Part shown: one piece after another, positions 26,370 to 33,935 of the stretch
Layout of the letters: every line of letters begins with the position of its first letter
How positions within the stretch are numbered: position 1 is the stretch's first letter
Source: Allobacillus halotolerans
GTDB lineage: Bacteria; Bacillota; Bacilli; Bacillales; Alkalibacillaceae
Reading direction: 5' to 3'
DNA length: 52,894 nt
Assembly (NCBI RefSeq): GCF_018967645.1
Contig: NZ_JAHLZF010000019.1
Span: forward strand, 1-52,894
Position numbers and translations under genes: made by a program
The notes under the pieces: model-generated
Told to the model about the DNA's origin: nothing
The model's database searches: none
What the model saw: only the letters and a program-made list of their open reading frames with translations

Positions 26370-27227
26370 ATGATAGAACGAAAGAGAAGAACAACATCAA
26401 AAAATTATTTGGAACAAATGATTTATGTCATTATAGGGTCATTTATTGTCTCGTTTGCATATAATGGTTTTTTACTGCCGAACTATATTGCTGCAGGTGG
26501 CGTGAGTGGGATCAGTACAATTACGGAAGCGCTATTTGAATTAGAACCAGCTTATGTGATTTGGGGCATTAATATCCCGATTCTCATCACATCATATTTT
26601 TTATTGGGAAGAGCGGCTACATTCCGTTCACTTGTTGGCTCATTGGTATTGCCTTTCTTCGTATTTTTGTCGAGAAATATTGAACCATTTGCGACAGATC
26701 CACTTTTAGCAGGCCTTTTCGGTGGGTTAGGTGTCGGTATCGGTTTAGGAATTGTATTTTTGGGCGACGCATCAACGGGAGGAACGTCGTTGATCGCTCA
26801 GTTCATTCACAAATTTACGAATCTATCACTTGGTGCAAGTCTAGCAATCATTGATGGGTTAATCGTCATCACAGCCATGATCGTGTTTGATATTGAACTC
26901 GGTCTGTATGCATTGATTGGACTTTACTTGACGAGTAAGTCTATTGATCTCATTCAAACAGGCTTTAGCCGGTCGAAGGCAACATTCATTATTTCGGATG
27001 AGTATTTGGATGTTCAAGAAGCGATTTATACGCGTGTCGATCGTGGAGTGACACGTATCACTGCGCAAGGTGGCTTTACAGAGGATCAACGGCCTATATT
27101 AATGTGTGTCGTGAATCATAATGAAATTGCTGCGTTAAAACGCACCATTAGAGCTGTCGACCCGAAAGCTTTTGTCATTGTGATGGATTCATCAGAAGTC
27201 TTAGGCCAAGGATTCCAAGTTGAATAA
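26370..27227 (+). CDS. YitT-family membrane protein (DUF161/DUF2179)
   Basis: A 285-residue protein. Five or six hydrophobic segments fill residues about 17-195, including the family motif NYIAAGGVSGISTI and the Gly-rich FLGDASTGGTSLIAQ. A cytosolic C-terminal DUF2179 domain (about 220-278, with YTRVDRGVTRITAQGGFT) follows. The transported or sensed compound is unknown; these genes are multicopy in bacilli. AGGGAG precedes the ATG. It is monocistronic between two terminators. Confidence 0.9.
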   Translation: MIERKRRTTSKNYLEQMIYVIIGSFIVSFAYNGFLLPNYIAAGGVSGISTITEALFELEPAYVIWGINIPILITSYFLLGRAATFRSLVGSLVLPFFVFLSRNIEPFATDPLLAGLFGGLGVGIGLGIVFLGDASTGGTSLIAQFIHKFTNLSLGASLAIIDGLIVITAMIVFDIELGLYALIGLYLTSKSIDLIQTGFSRSKATFIISDEYLDVQEAIYTRVDRGVTRITAQGGFTEDQRPILMCVVNHNEIAALKRTIRAVDPKAFVIVMDSSEVLGQGFQVE

Positions 27228-27240
27228 TGGATAAGTAGAA

Positions 27241-27287
27241 AAATAGACGCGAACAAAGATGAACAATCTTCGTTCGCGTCTATTTTA
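27241..27287. terminator. bidirectional terminator between yitT-like and yhaA-like genes
   Basis: AATAGACGCGAAC pairs perfectly with GTTCGCGTCTATT, with an inner AAGAT/ATCTT pairing. It lies between convergent genes. Confidence 0.9.
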
Positions 27288-27294
27288 ATAATAC

Positions 27295-28467
27295 TTACTT
27301 TTCTTGAGCCTTTCGGTAGCCATGCAGTAATGCTTTCGCTGCTATAGGTAATGCTCTTTCATCGATATCGAATTTTGGATGATGATGTGGGTAGGCTTCC
27401 CGGCCTTCAATCTTTGCTCCAGTAAAGAAATAGGCACCAGGACGTTCTTGTAAGAAATAGGAAAAGTCTTCGCCGCCCATCACAGGAATAATCTCATATG
27501 CTTCTTTTACGCCAGGTATTTCAGTGCCTTCTTCAATATAATAATTGGCTTCTTCCACATGGTTAATGACAGGAGGATAGCCTTTGACATAGTTTAGTTC
27601 ATAGTCAGCACCGTAGCTTAATGCGATTCCTTTTAAGATGGCATGCATTTCTTCGATGACTTGTGTTTGAACATCCTCATCTAAATAACGAACCGTTCCA
27701 GTTAGACGAGCTGAGTCAGCGATCACATTAAAGGTCGATCCCGCATGAACTTCACCAAGGGTGAGAACGGCTGCTTTTAATGGATCAATTCGGCGGCTGA
27801 CGATTTGTTGCAATTCGACGATTGCTTGGCCAGCCATGACGATCGCATCTTTGGTTTGGTGTGGCATTGCGCCATGACCGCCCCTGCCTTGGATAGTAAT
27901 TTCAAAACGATCGGCTCCAGCCATAAAAACACTTTTCGAAGATTCAATCGCATGAACGGGTGTTGTTGCCCAAAGATGAGTGCCAAATATCACATCTACA
28001 CCATCAAGCGCTCCATCTTCAATCATTGGTTTTGCTCCGCCTGGTTCTAATTCTTCAGCAGGTTGATGAATTAGAGTTAATGTTCCTGGAAGTTCATCCT
28101 GAAAAGGAAGGACAGCTTCTGCAACTGCCAGTAACGTTGCCGTATGACCGTCATGGCCACAAGCGTGCATCACACCGTCACGTTTAGATTTGTAAGGTAC
28201 ATCATTTTCTTCTTGAATCGGTAATGCATCAAAGTCAGCTCTTAAAGCGATGTTTTTACCTGGTTTCCCACCTTGAATGGTTCCGATAATGCCATATCCA
28301 CCGACATTTTTTCGGTAAGGAATCCCAAGTTTGTCATAACGATTCGCAATAAAGGCAGCGGTTTCTTTTTCTTCAAAAGATAATTCAGGATGTTGATGTA
28401 AGTAACGACGATCTTCCACCATTTGATCTGCCAACTGATCAATCTTTTCGTAAACCTGATTCCACAC
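27295..28467 (-). CDS. yhaA: M20D-family amidohydrolase (YhaA-like N-acyl amino acid hydrolase)
   Basis: A 390-residue metallohydrolase of the amidohydrolase/carboxypeptidase M20D family, which removes acyl groups from amino acids or related amides. Metal-binding elements are HACGHDGHT (about 98-106), EELEPGGAKPM (about 132) and the C-terminal GGEDFSYF. The lid/dimerisation domain occupies about 180-290, starting at GRGGHGAMPH. The GTG at 28467 has GGGGAG 8 bp upstream and is favoured over the GTG at 28485. In B. subtilis yhaA follows ecsC, which supports the name. It shares a terminator with the convergent YitT-like gene. Confidence 0.9.
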   Translation of the reverse strand: MWNQVYEKIDQLADQMVEDRRYLHQHPELSFEEKETAAFIANRYDKLGIPYRKNVGGYGIIGTIQGGKPGKNIALRADFDALPIQEENDVPYKSKRDGVMHACGHDGHTATLLAVAEAVLPFQDELPGTLTLIHQPAEELEPGGAKPMIEDGALDGVDVIFGTHLWATTPVHAIESSKSVFMAGADRFEITIQGRGGHGAMPHQTKDAIVMAGQAIVELQQIVSRRIDPLKAAVLTLGEVHAGSTFNVIADSARLTGTVRYLDEDVQTQVIEEMHAILKGIALSYGADYELNYVKGYPPVINHVEEANYYIEEGTEIPGVKEAYEIIPVMGGEDFSYFLQERPGAYFFTGAKIEGREAYPHHHPKFDIDERALPIAAKALLHGYRKAQEK

Positions 28468-28639
28468 ATCATTCACTCCCCACACACTATTTATAAATAG
28501 TATATCAGACGAGGGAAGAACTTAGAAAAGGATTTTTTTATTCGAGGCTTGTCATAGGCTAGCTCGTAGTCAGTTAGATGGTTAAAAATCGTGAGGGGAG
28601 TTAGCCGCGTCTGCGCTAAGTGAATGTTGAGAGATTAAA

Positions 28640-28849
28640 AACCCTGAAGCGGACGTGATTAACCCTGAAGGAATAGCAAAAAACCCTGAAGCGGAAGTGG
28701 TTAACCCTGAAGGAATAGCAAAAAATCCTGAAGCAGACGTGATTAACCCTTAAGGAGTAGCAAAAAACCCTGAAGCAGACGTGATTAACCCTGAAGGAAT
28801 AGCAAAAAACCCTGAAGCCAACTCAATTAACCCTGAAGATTACAAAATA
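28640..28849. repeat. 21/42-bp tandem repeat, ten half-units
   Basis: AACCCTGAAG recurs exactly every 21 bp from 28640 to 28829. Alternating half-units end in GCNGACGTGATT or GAATAGCAAAA, making a 42-bp higher-order period. Because 21 is a multiple of three, one frame reads as NPEADVI/NPEGIAK heptads. However, that frame has a TGA just upstream, no start with a ribosome binding site and a TAA in the middle (the half-unit beginning 28745). It is therefore treated as an intergenic repeat. Bases 28468-28639 hold nothing else I can identify beyond the amidohydrolase leader. Confidence 0.9.
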
Positions 28850-28975
28850 AATCACAAACTAACGATTAATTATTATTCGGAAATCGAAAAAAGTTACGTA
28901 GCACACAAAGTTACCCCTGTACATGGTTGCGACTACCACGCACAGGGGTTGAACAGTTCTTATTAATTAAAAAAA

Positions 28976-29410
28976 TTAACTAAGTCGAGGGTCTTCTAAT
29001 AAGCGTTGCATTTCTTCTTTGTGACCTGTTTCATCAGCAATGAAATCTTCCAGTGTAACGACTAATTCCGTGTACCCAAGTTCCTCTGCTTGCTTCTTAC
29101 GTTCTTCATACCGTTCAATTGTATCTTTTTCATTTTGTAACGCTTCTTCAAGCATCTCTTTTACGTCAGTCAGTTGCTTAACTTTAGCTGGAGTGGTGGT
29201 CGGTGTGCCGCCTAGCGTCTTAATCTTTTCAGATAAATATAATGCGTGTCCGATCTCATCAGTGCTTTCTTCTTGGAAAAAAGGCTTTAAAACTTGTCGG
29301 TACATACCAGAAACAACTGCCGCATTATAAGTATACATAATGACTGCTGCATATTCGTGCGCTAAATCATCATTCAATCCGTCGATTAATTTCTGTACAT
29401 TTTGGTCCAA
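28976..29410 (-). CDS. ferritin-like domain protein
   Basis: A 144-residue four-helix protein of the ferritin-like superfamily. Putative di-iron ligands appear as HEYAAV (about 18-23), EESTDEIGHALY (about 48-59) and FIADETGHKEEMQRLLE (near the C-terminus), matching paired ExxH motifs on the helices. The helix 3 region includes EKDTIERYEER. Roles in this family include iron storage and peroxide protection; which applies is not visible. The start is preceded by GAAAGGATG on the minus strand. It is a single gene between a tandem repeat and the LiaFSR operon. Confidence 0.85.
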   Translation of the reverse strand: MDQNVQKLIDGLNDDLAHEYAAVIMYTYNAAVVSGMYRQVLKPFFQEESTDEIGHALYLSEKIKTLGGTPTTTPAKVKQLTDVKEMLEEALQNEKDTIERYEERKKQAEELGYTELVVTLEDFIADETGHKEEMQRLLEDPRLS

Positions 29411-29592
29411 ACAAAATCATCCTTTCTGGAAAAATTACTATATTACTTATATACCCTTTGAAATTTGTATTAAACAATGAATCAGCCTCAAGACGGAGAG
29501 GAAAACAACCTAAAGAATGTAGGCACGCTATGAATTTTCTTATAAGATGAAGATAATTAAATTTGTAACTATTCAAACAATAATTAAGCGGC

Positions 29593-29598
29593 TATAAT
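29593..29598 (+). promoter_or_regulatory. possible -10 box of the lia operon
   Basis: TATAAT lies 23 bp before the liaF start, so a transcript would have a very short leader. No convincing -35 is seen at 16-18 bp. LiaR-controlled operons often have weak -35 boxes, but no LiaR box was recognised here. Confidence 0.35.
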
Positions 29599-29620
29599 CA
29601 AATCATAAGTAGGTGGAAAA

Positions 29621-30454
29621 ATGTATACATTCTTTAAGTGGATGTTTTCTTTATTTTTAATATTTATTGGCGTAGCTTTAGTTCTACGAAATCTCGACAT
29701 TATTTCCCTGGAAATATTCGACGAAATTTGGGGTGCTTGGCCACTACTCGTCGTATTATTCGGGCTGATTTCCTTCATACACTCATTTCAGGCTCATAAA
29801 TTTGGTAGTTGGAAGGTTGGTTCATTTCTCATCATATTCGGTGGTTTGCTTTTTGCCGGAAATTACAACTATATCGATTTTAAGTTTTGGGATATCTGGC
29901 ATTTATGGCCTTTGATTATCGTGTATATCGGTGCTTCGATGTTACTTGAGAATAAAGGGGCCCATGTAGAAGTGAATATGCCGAAGAAGGATAAGAAGAT
30001 TAAAGAAAGTGTTACCTCTCATCAGCAACAAGACGACAGTCTGAATTATTCTAGAGAGAAAGAAAAAAAGCAAAAAGTGAAATATGCTCAAAAATCCAAT
30101 CAATTAATCGCAGACCGTAGCTTCAGTAGGGATAATTGGGAGGTCCAATCGATGAGCTTAAAAACGGGTATTGGAAATCTCTACTTTGATTTTTCAAAAG
30201 CCTATATTCCTGACCAAGAGTCGAAGATTATATTGAAGGGCTATATAGCGGACATTCAGATGAAAATACCGGAGGAGATTCCTGTGAAAATTTATTCGAA
30301 AATATCGATTGGAGAGACGCGTGTTGGCGATGAAGATCAATCCGGATTCAGCAATTCAATTGCGTATAAAACCGAAGACTATGATCAGGCAACACGGAAG
30401 CTAAATATCGTGATGAACTATCAAATCGGCGATATTCAAGTCGTTTTTGTCTAG
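29621..30454 (+). CDS. liaF: LiaF-like inhibitor of the LiaRS system
   Basis: A 277-residue membrane protein with four hydrophobic segments in the first 110 residues: MFSLFLIFIGVALVL, AWPLLVVLFGLISFI, GSFLIIFGGLLFAG and LWPLIIVYIGASMLL. A basic linker (about 122-160, KKDKKIKESV) and a C-terminal beta-rich domain (about 165-277) of the LiaF/YvqF type follow, with LKTGIGNLYFDFSKA. LiaF keeps the LiaS kinase inactive until cell-envelope stress. AGGTGG precedes the ATG. It is first in liaF-liaS-liaR, 11 bp from liaS. No liaIH-like target genes are present. Confidence 0.9.
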   Translation: MYTFFKWMFSLFLIFIGVALVLRNLDIISLEIFDEIWGAWPLLVVLFGLISFIHSFQAHKFGSWKVGSFLIIFGGLLFAGNYNYIDFKFWDIWHLWPLIIVYIGASMLLENKGAHVEVNMPKKDKKIKESVTSHQQQDDSLNYSREKEKKQKVKYAQKSNQLIADRSFSRDNWEVQSMSLKTGIGNLYFDFSKAYIPDQESKIILKGYIADIQMKIPEEIPVKIYSKISIGETRVGDEDQSGFSNSIAYKTEDYDQATRKLNIVMNYQIGDIQVVFV

Positions 30455-30465
30455 GGGATGGAAGC

Positions 30466-31506
30466 ATGTTTAAACAGTTAAAAAGTATACGATTTCAAAT
30501 GATTCGTAAAGAATTGAAAGTCATTTATTTCTCATTGTTTATTTTGGCGTTATGTCTCTTTTTTCTATATTCCGTCTATCAACCGATTTGGTTAAGCTTA
30601 CAAGCTATTTTTCTATCCCTAGGTTTACTCGTACTTATTATGACTCCTGTCGGTATTTATCTAACCTTACAATCTACCAACAACATTAAAAAACGGTTGG
30701 ATGTCTATTCAGTCTTCCTATCAACATTGTCTGAAGGAAAGTATGAGGCCGAGCTATTAAATCTCGAAGAAAACGATGAACTTGATTTGATTGGAAACGA
30801 ATTGAACGGTTTAGCGAAGAAGTTAAAGGATCAAGTTCGTTCCCTTCAAAAATTAGCCGATGAGAAAACAGATTTGGCGAATCAAGCGCACGTGGCAGCT
30901 ACGATTGAAGAACGTCAACGTTTAGCAAGAGATTTACATGACGCCGTCAGTCAACAGTTATTCGCATTGACGATGATGTCGCAAGCAACCGTCAAAACGA
31001 TAGAAAAAAAGCCTGAAGAAGCGATAGAGCAGGTAAGGGAAATTTCTGAAATTGCTTTACAGGCACAAAATGAGATGCGTGCTTTGTTACTGCATTTGCG
31101 ACCAATTCAATTATCCGGCGAATCATTAGAAGAAGGGATTAAGAAGCTTACGAATGAATTGAAACAGAAATCGAATTTGCAATTTGATGTGAACATTGAT
31201 GAATTGCCAGAACTTTCCCAAGCGAAAGAAGACCATTTGTTTCGATTACTTCAAGAAGCGCTATCCAATGCATTACGACATGCAAATGCAACGAAAATCA
31301 CTGTGAATATTAAGGAAAAGTCCGACGCCATACACATACATATTAGTGATAACGGGATCGGGTTCAACCTTGAAGAACAATCCCAATCAAAAACTTCCTA
31401 TGGCTTAAAAACAATGAGAGAACGCAGTGAAGAGATTGGCGGAACGTTCCGAATTCGTTCCAAAGAAGGTCAAGGTACGTATATTGATGTTCGTATACCT
31501 AAATAA
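30466..31506 (+). CDS. liaS: LiaS-like sensor histidine kinase
   Basis: A 346-residue membrane kinase of the NarL-partner (HisKA_3) type that detects cell-wall antibiotic or envelope stress in this family. Two transmembrane segments (about 20-38 and 45-67) enclose almost no extracellular loop, typical of intramembrane-sensing kinases. A HAMP-like linker follows. The phosphorylation site is His158 in RLARDLHDAVSQQLF. The ATPase domain carries EALSNALRHANATK and DNGIGF (about 265-305). It lies between liaF and liaR, with GGGGATGG as ribosome binding site. Confidence 0.92.
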   Translation: MFKQLKSIRFQMIRKELKVIYFSLFILALCLFFLYSVYQPIWLSLQAIFLSLGLLVLIMTPVGIYLTLQSTNNIKKRLDVYSVFLSTLSEGKYEAELLNLEENDELDLIGNELNGLAKKLKDQVRSLQKLADEKTDLANQAHVAATIEERQRLARDLHDAVSQQLFALTMMSQATVKTIEKKPEEAIEQVREISEIALQAQNEMRALLLHLRPIQLSGESLEEGIKKLTNELKQKSNLQFDVNIDELPELSQAKEDHLFRLLQEALSNALRHANATKITVNIKEKSDAIHIHISDNGIGFNLEEQSQSKTSYGLKTMRERSEEIGGTFRIRSKEGQGTYIDVRIPK

Positions 31507-31525
31507 GAAGGCGGGAGAGGTTGTT

Positions 31526-32170
31526 ATGGAACCAATCACAGTCGTTTTAGTGGATGATCATGAAGTTGTCAGAAGAGGTATGAAGACGTATTTGATGACG
31601 GAAGAAGATATTGAAATCGTTGGTGAAGCTTCAAGCGGGAATGAAGGGGCTCGGCTCGTTTTAGACTTGAAGCCCGACGTTGTATTGATGGACTTGATCA
31701 TGGAAAATGGCACCGGAATTGAAGCGACCGAAAAAATCATTGCTGAAAACCCATCTTGTAAAATCATTATATTGACTAGCTTCTATGATGAAGAACAAGT
31801 CATTCCAGCATTGGAAGCGGGGGCTTTTAGTTATATGCTTAAAACGTCCGCTGCAGAAGAAATTGTCTCGGCCATTCGAAAAGCGAAACGTGGAGAAAAT
31901 GTTATCGAACCAAAGGCTGCAGGAGCGATGATGAATAGGTTTCGAACACCAAACAAGGATGCACATGATGAATTAACGCAACGAGAGCGGGAAGTTTTAA
32001 TATGTATTGGAAATGGTTTGACCAATCAAGAAATCAGTGATGAATTATTTATTGGCATAAAAACAGTCAAAACACATGTCAGCAATATTTTAAGTAAACT
32101 AGAGGTACATGACCGAACACAAGCCGCCGTTTATGCGCACCGGAATGGTTTAATGACAAAGCAAACGTAA
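31526..32170 (+). CDS. liaR: LiaR-like response regulator
   Basis: A 214-residue NarL/FixJ-type regulator. The receiver domain has DDHE (about 10-13), phospho-acceptor Asp56 in VVLMDLIMENG, and a conserved Lys in MLKTSAAEE. The C-terminal LuxR-type HTH (about 147-210) shows LTQREREVLICIGNGLTNQE and IGIKTVKTHVSNIL. The ATG at 31526 with GGGAGAGG is correct; an in-frame start at 31427 lies inside liaS and has no ribosome binding site. It activates envelope-stress genes when phosphorylated by LiaS, by family analogy. A terminator follows. Confidence 0.93.
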   Translation: MEPITVVLVDDHEVVRRGMKTYLMTEEDIEIVGEASSGNEGARLVLDLKPDVVLMDLIMENGTGIEATEKIIAENPSCKIIILTSFYDEEQVIPALEAGAFSYMLKTSAAEEIVSAIRKAKRGENVIEPKAAGAMMNRFRTPNKDAHDELTQREREVLICIGNGLTNQEISDELFIGIKTVKTHVSNILSKLEVHDRTQAAVYAHRNGLMTKQT

Positions 32171-32179
32171 AATAAATGT

Positions 32180-32235
32180 AGTAGTTCAGTTTTAAGTGAT
32201 AATATTAATGCACTTAAAAGTGAACTGCTTTTTCT
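32180..32235 (+). terminator. terminator of liaFSR
   Basis: AGTAGTTCAGTTTTAAGTG pairs with CACTTAAAAGTGAACTGCT (a few mismatches), then CTTTTTCT. Confidence 0.8.
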
Positions 32236-32375
32236 ATATGAGTTCATAGCAACAAAGTATAGTTTCAATTTATCTCTCGTTCTAATTTAAAAAAGTTCAA
32301 ATATGTATCCAATTTCAATCAAACGAATGGAACAAACAAGCTAAAAGTTATTTCACAGTCTTTTTTTTACTTTAA

Positions 32376-32968
32376 GGTTCTGTTAAAGTTTAGTGTTGAT
32401 TTTCTATTGATATAGAACTGAGTTGTTGAATTGTGGATAGCGTTGGTGGCGACTCCTGCGGGTCAACTAAGAGCGAGGTTGGGACAAAATCTTTAAAGTT
32501 GACTTAGATACGAACATTTAATTTAGTGTGGCGGAAATACTCGCTTCGGAAATATACTACGCTTTTACCCATAGGGCATAAGGCGACATCTGCGGTAAAC
32601 CGCAGTGTCTTCTATATCGCGGGCAGCTGTTGAGCCTCCTCGTGCTTCGCACTGCGGGGTCTCACCTAGGCTTTTGTTCCCGCAGAAGTCTCCGTATATT
32701 TCCTACGCTAAGTTAGATTGTTATTCGTGTTTCTGAGTTTATAACTTTGATTTGTCCCAGCCCCAACGTTGACACTAGTCCGTCCTGGGCGTCGGAACAG
32801 CACGAGTCTCGAGACCCCACAGGCCGTGGTCTTGGGCCGATGAGGCTCGAGCCGTGCTCGCTGTAAAGAAGACACTGCGATTTATCGCAGATGTCGCCAT
32901 TATGCCCTTTGGGTAAAAGCGTCCACCGATAGGGGATCACAATATCAACAACGGACTTTAACAAAGCC
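32376..32968. repeat. outer palindromic repeat interrupted by a second repeat
   Basis: The left end GGTTCTGTTAAAGTTTAGTG (32376 onward) and the right end (32944-32968, containing GACTTTAACAAAGCC) form a 25-bp terminal inverted repeat, 19 positions matching. The body includes GGTCAACTAA before the inner copy. After it come CCAACGTTGACACTAG, CGTCCTGGGCGTCGG and a GAGACCCCACAGGCC / ATGAGGCTCGAGCC part. It ends in another CTGCGATTTATCGCAG hairpin. No transposase frame is present. Of the 981 bp between liaR and the next gene, almost all is the liaR terminator and these repeats. Confidence 0.8.
32477..32762 (-). repeat. palindromic intergenic repeat element, copy 2 (inserted in the outer repeat)
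   Basis: A 286-bp element with ends GGTTGGGACA and TGTCCCAGCC. It matches the reverse complement of 21179-21503, including TTTACCCATAGGGCATAAGG, CTGCGGTAAACCGCAG, GTGCTTCGCACTGCGGGG and TCACCTAGGCTTTTG. It is therefore the same family in inverted orientation about 11 kb away. Confidence 0.88.
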
Positions 32969-33099
32969 TACTTTAAAGGCATACTAAAACGAGTGCTAAT
33001 CCACGTCACAATTTTTGTTATGGTTTGTTTCAATCTAATTCAACTGTTTAAATTTCATGAAAAATTCAGTTTAATAATGGAATAACAAATTATACATGT

Positions 33100-33130
33100 G
33101 TACATAATGTGCATAACGTACATAATATGC
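33100..33130 (+). promoter_or_regulatory. direct repeats upstream of the antitoxin-like gene
   Basis: GTACATAATGTGC (33100-33112) and GTACATAATATGC (33118-33130) are 18 bp apart from start to start. They overlap a possible -10 (TATTAT, 33131-33136) and lie just before the AGGAGG of the downstream gene. They are a plausible autoregulatory operator of a toxin-antitoxin pair. Confidence 0.55.
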
Positions 33131-33151
33131 TATTATAGGAGGTGAAAGGAG

Positions 33152-33589
33152 ATGATTAGAGTGAGTGCAATATTGAACGCAACAGATGTCCGGAAGAATT
33201 GGGGTCAATTTAACGATGATGTCGTTAGAGAAGGACCCAAATTTGTCAAAAGGAACAGAGATAAATGGGCTGCATTAAGCTCAGAACATTTAAAAGTAGC
33301 TTTCTCTGACTATACTTTTACAATCAGGTACTTGCAGGAAGAAGACGGTACTATTACCGCTTCTCTTGATAAATTTGATATTGTTGAGAACGGTGACACC
33401 GAAAAAGAAGTTCTCGACTTAGTTGTAGATGAATTGATTGAGTATGCAAATGAATATCAAAGTAATTTTAATCTGTATTTCGATTCTCCGAATAGACGTG
33501 ATCAGTTCCCTTATATTATGAATGTTTTAGCCCAAGATAGTAATGATGATGTCAAAGGACTAGTTTCATGCCCAGTTGGAGAGAAATAG
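33152..33589 (+). CDS. antitoxin-like protein, Phd-like head and HicB-like body
   Basis: A 145-residue protein. Residues about 5-48 (ATDVRKNWGQFNDDVVREGP, then FVKRNRDKWAALSSEH) look like the DNA-binding head of Phd/YefM antitoxins. Residues about 53-100 (FTIRYLQEEDGTITASLDKF and EVLDLVVDELIEYANEY) look like the HicB partial RNase H fold. The tail has FDSPNRRDQFPY and KGLVSCPVGEK. No signal or membrane segment is present. AGGAGGTGAAAGGAG precedes the ATG. It overlaps the HicA-like gene by 22 bp, the usual coupling in toxin-antitoxin operons. The two-part architecture is my inference from motif likeness. Confidence 0.65.
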   Translation: MIRVSAILNATDVRKNWGQFNDDVVREGPKFVKRNRDKWAALSSEHLKVAFSDYTFTIRYLQEEDGTITASLDKFDIVENGDTEKEVLDLVVDELIEYANEYQSNFNLYFDSPNRRDQFPYIMNVLAQDSNDDVKGLVSCPVGEK

Positions 33590-33789
33590 AGCGCTTTTGT
33601 AGACGAGACGGCTGGGAAGAGTTCAAGAAAAAAGGTCATCACATCTATTTTAGGAAAAAAAATAACGATGGAACTGTAAAGCGTACAAAAGTATCTAGGG
33701 GAACAGGAGAAGTCAAAGGTCATTTGTGGAAAGAAATTCTAAAAAAGCAATTACAAGTGACAGAAGAGGAATTTAATGCTAAGAAATAA
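33568..33789 (+). CDS. HicA-like toxin (putative mRNA interferase)
   Basis: A 73-residue basic protein with the HicA-type dsRBD-like order helix-strand-strand-helix: REIERFCRRDGWEEFKKKGH, HIYFRKKNND, then VKGHLWKEILKKQLQV. HicA toxins cleave mRNA using a histidine in a GSH motif; here the same place reads GHH. The catalytic histidine may thus be kept while the Ser is replaced. It starts inside the end of the antitoxin-like gene, with a weak AAAGGA upstream, consistent with translation coupled to the partner. No similar gene is elsewhere in the window. It could instead be an unrelated small RNA-binding protein. Confidence 0.65.
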   Translation: MPSWREIERFCRRDGWEEFKKKGHHIYFRKKNNDGTVKRTKVSRGTGEVKGHLWKEILKKQLQVTEEEFNAKK

Positions 33790-33871
33790 CTGATAAATAA
33801 ATATATAAGTTGCTTTTTTCATCATTTTAATAGCAAATAATACATCAATTGGCATCATATAATTTCAACTA

Positions 33872-33920
33872 AAACTAAAAAGCCTTGGCGAAAGGGTAAT
33901 GGACCTCAACGCCAAGGCTT
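33872..33920 (-). terminator. terminator of hmoB
   Basis: AAGCCTTGGCG pairs with CGCCAAGGCTT. Read on the minus strand it is followed by TTTTAGTTTT. It may also stop the convergent HicA-like transcript. Confidence 0.8.
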
Positions 33921-33935
33921 ACTTCATTTAAAGGA

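Noticed and set aside
28781-28966. 61-codon plus-strand frame reading MINPEGIAK...
   Set aside because: It starts within the tandem array at a repeat-derived codon, without a ribosome binding site. The same frame is stopped just upstream and once inside the array, so it is reported only as a repeat.
32713-32964. 83-codon minus-strand frame across the nested repeats
   Set aside because: It crosses the junction of two repeat elements, has no ribosome binding site and resembles no protein.
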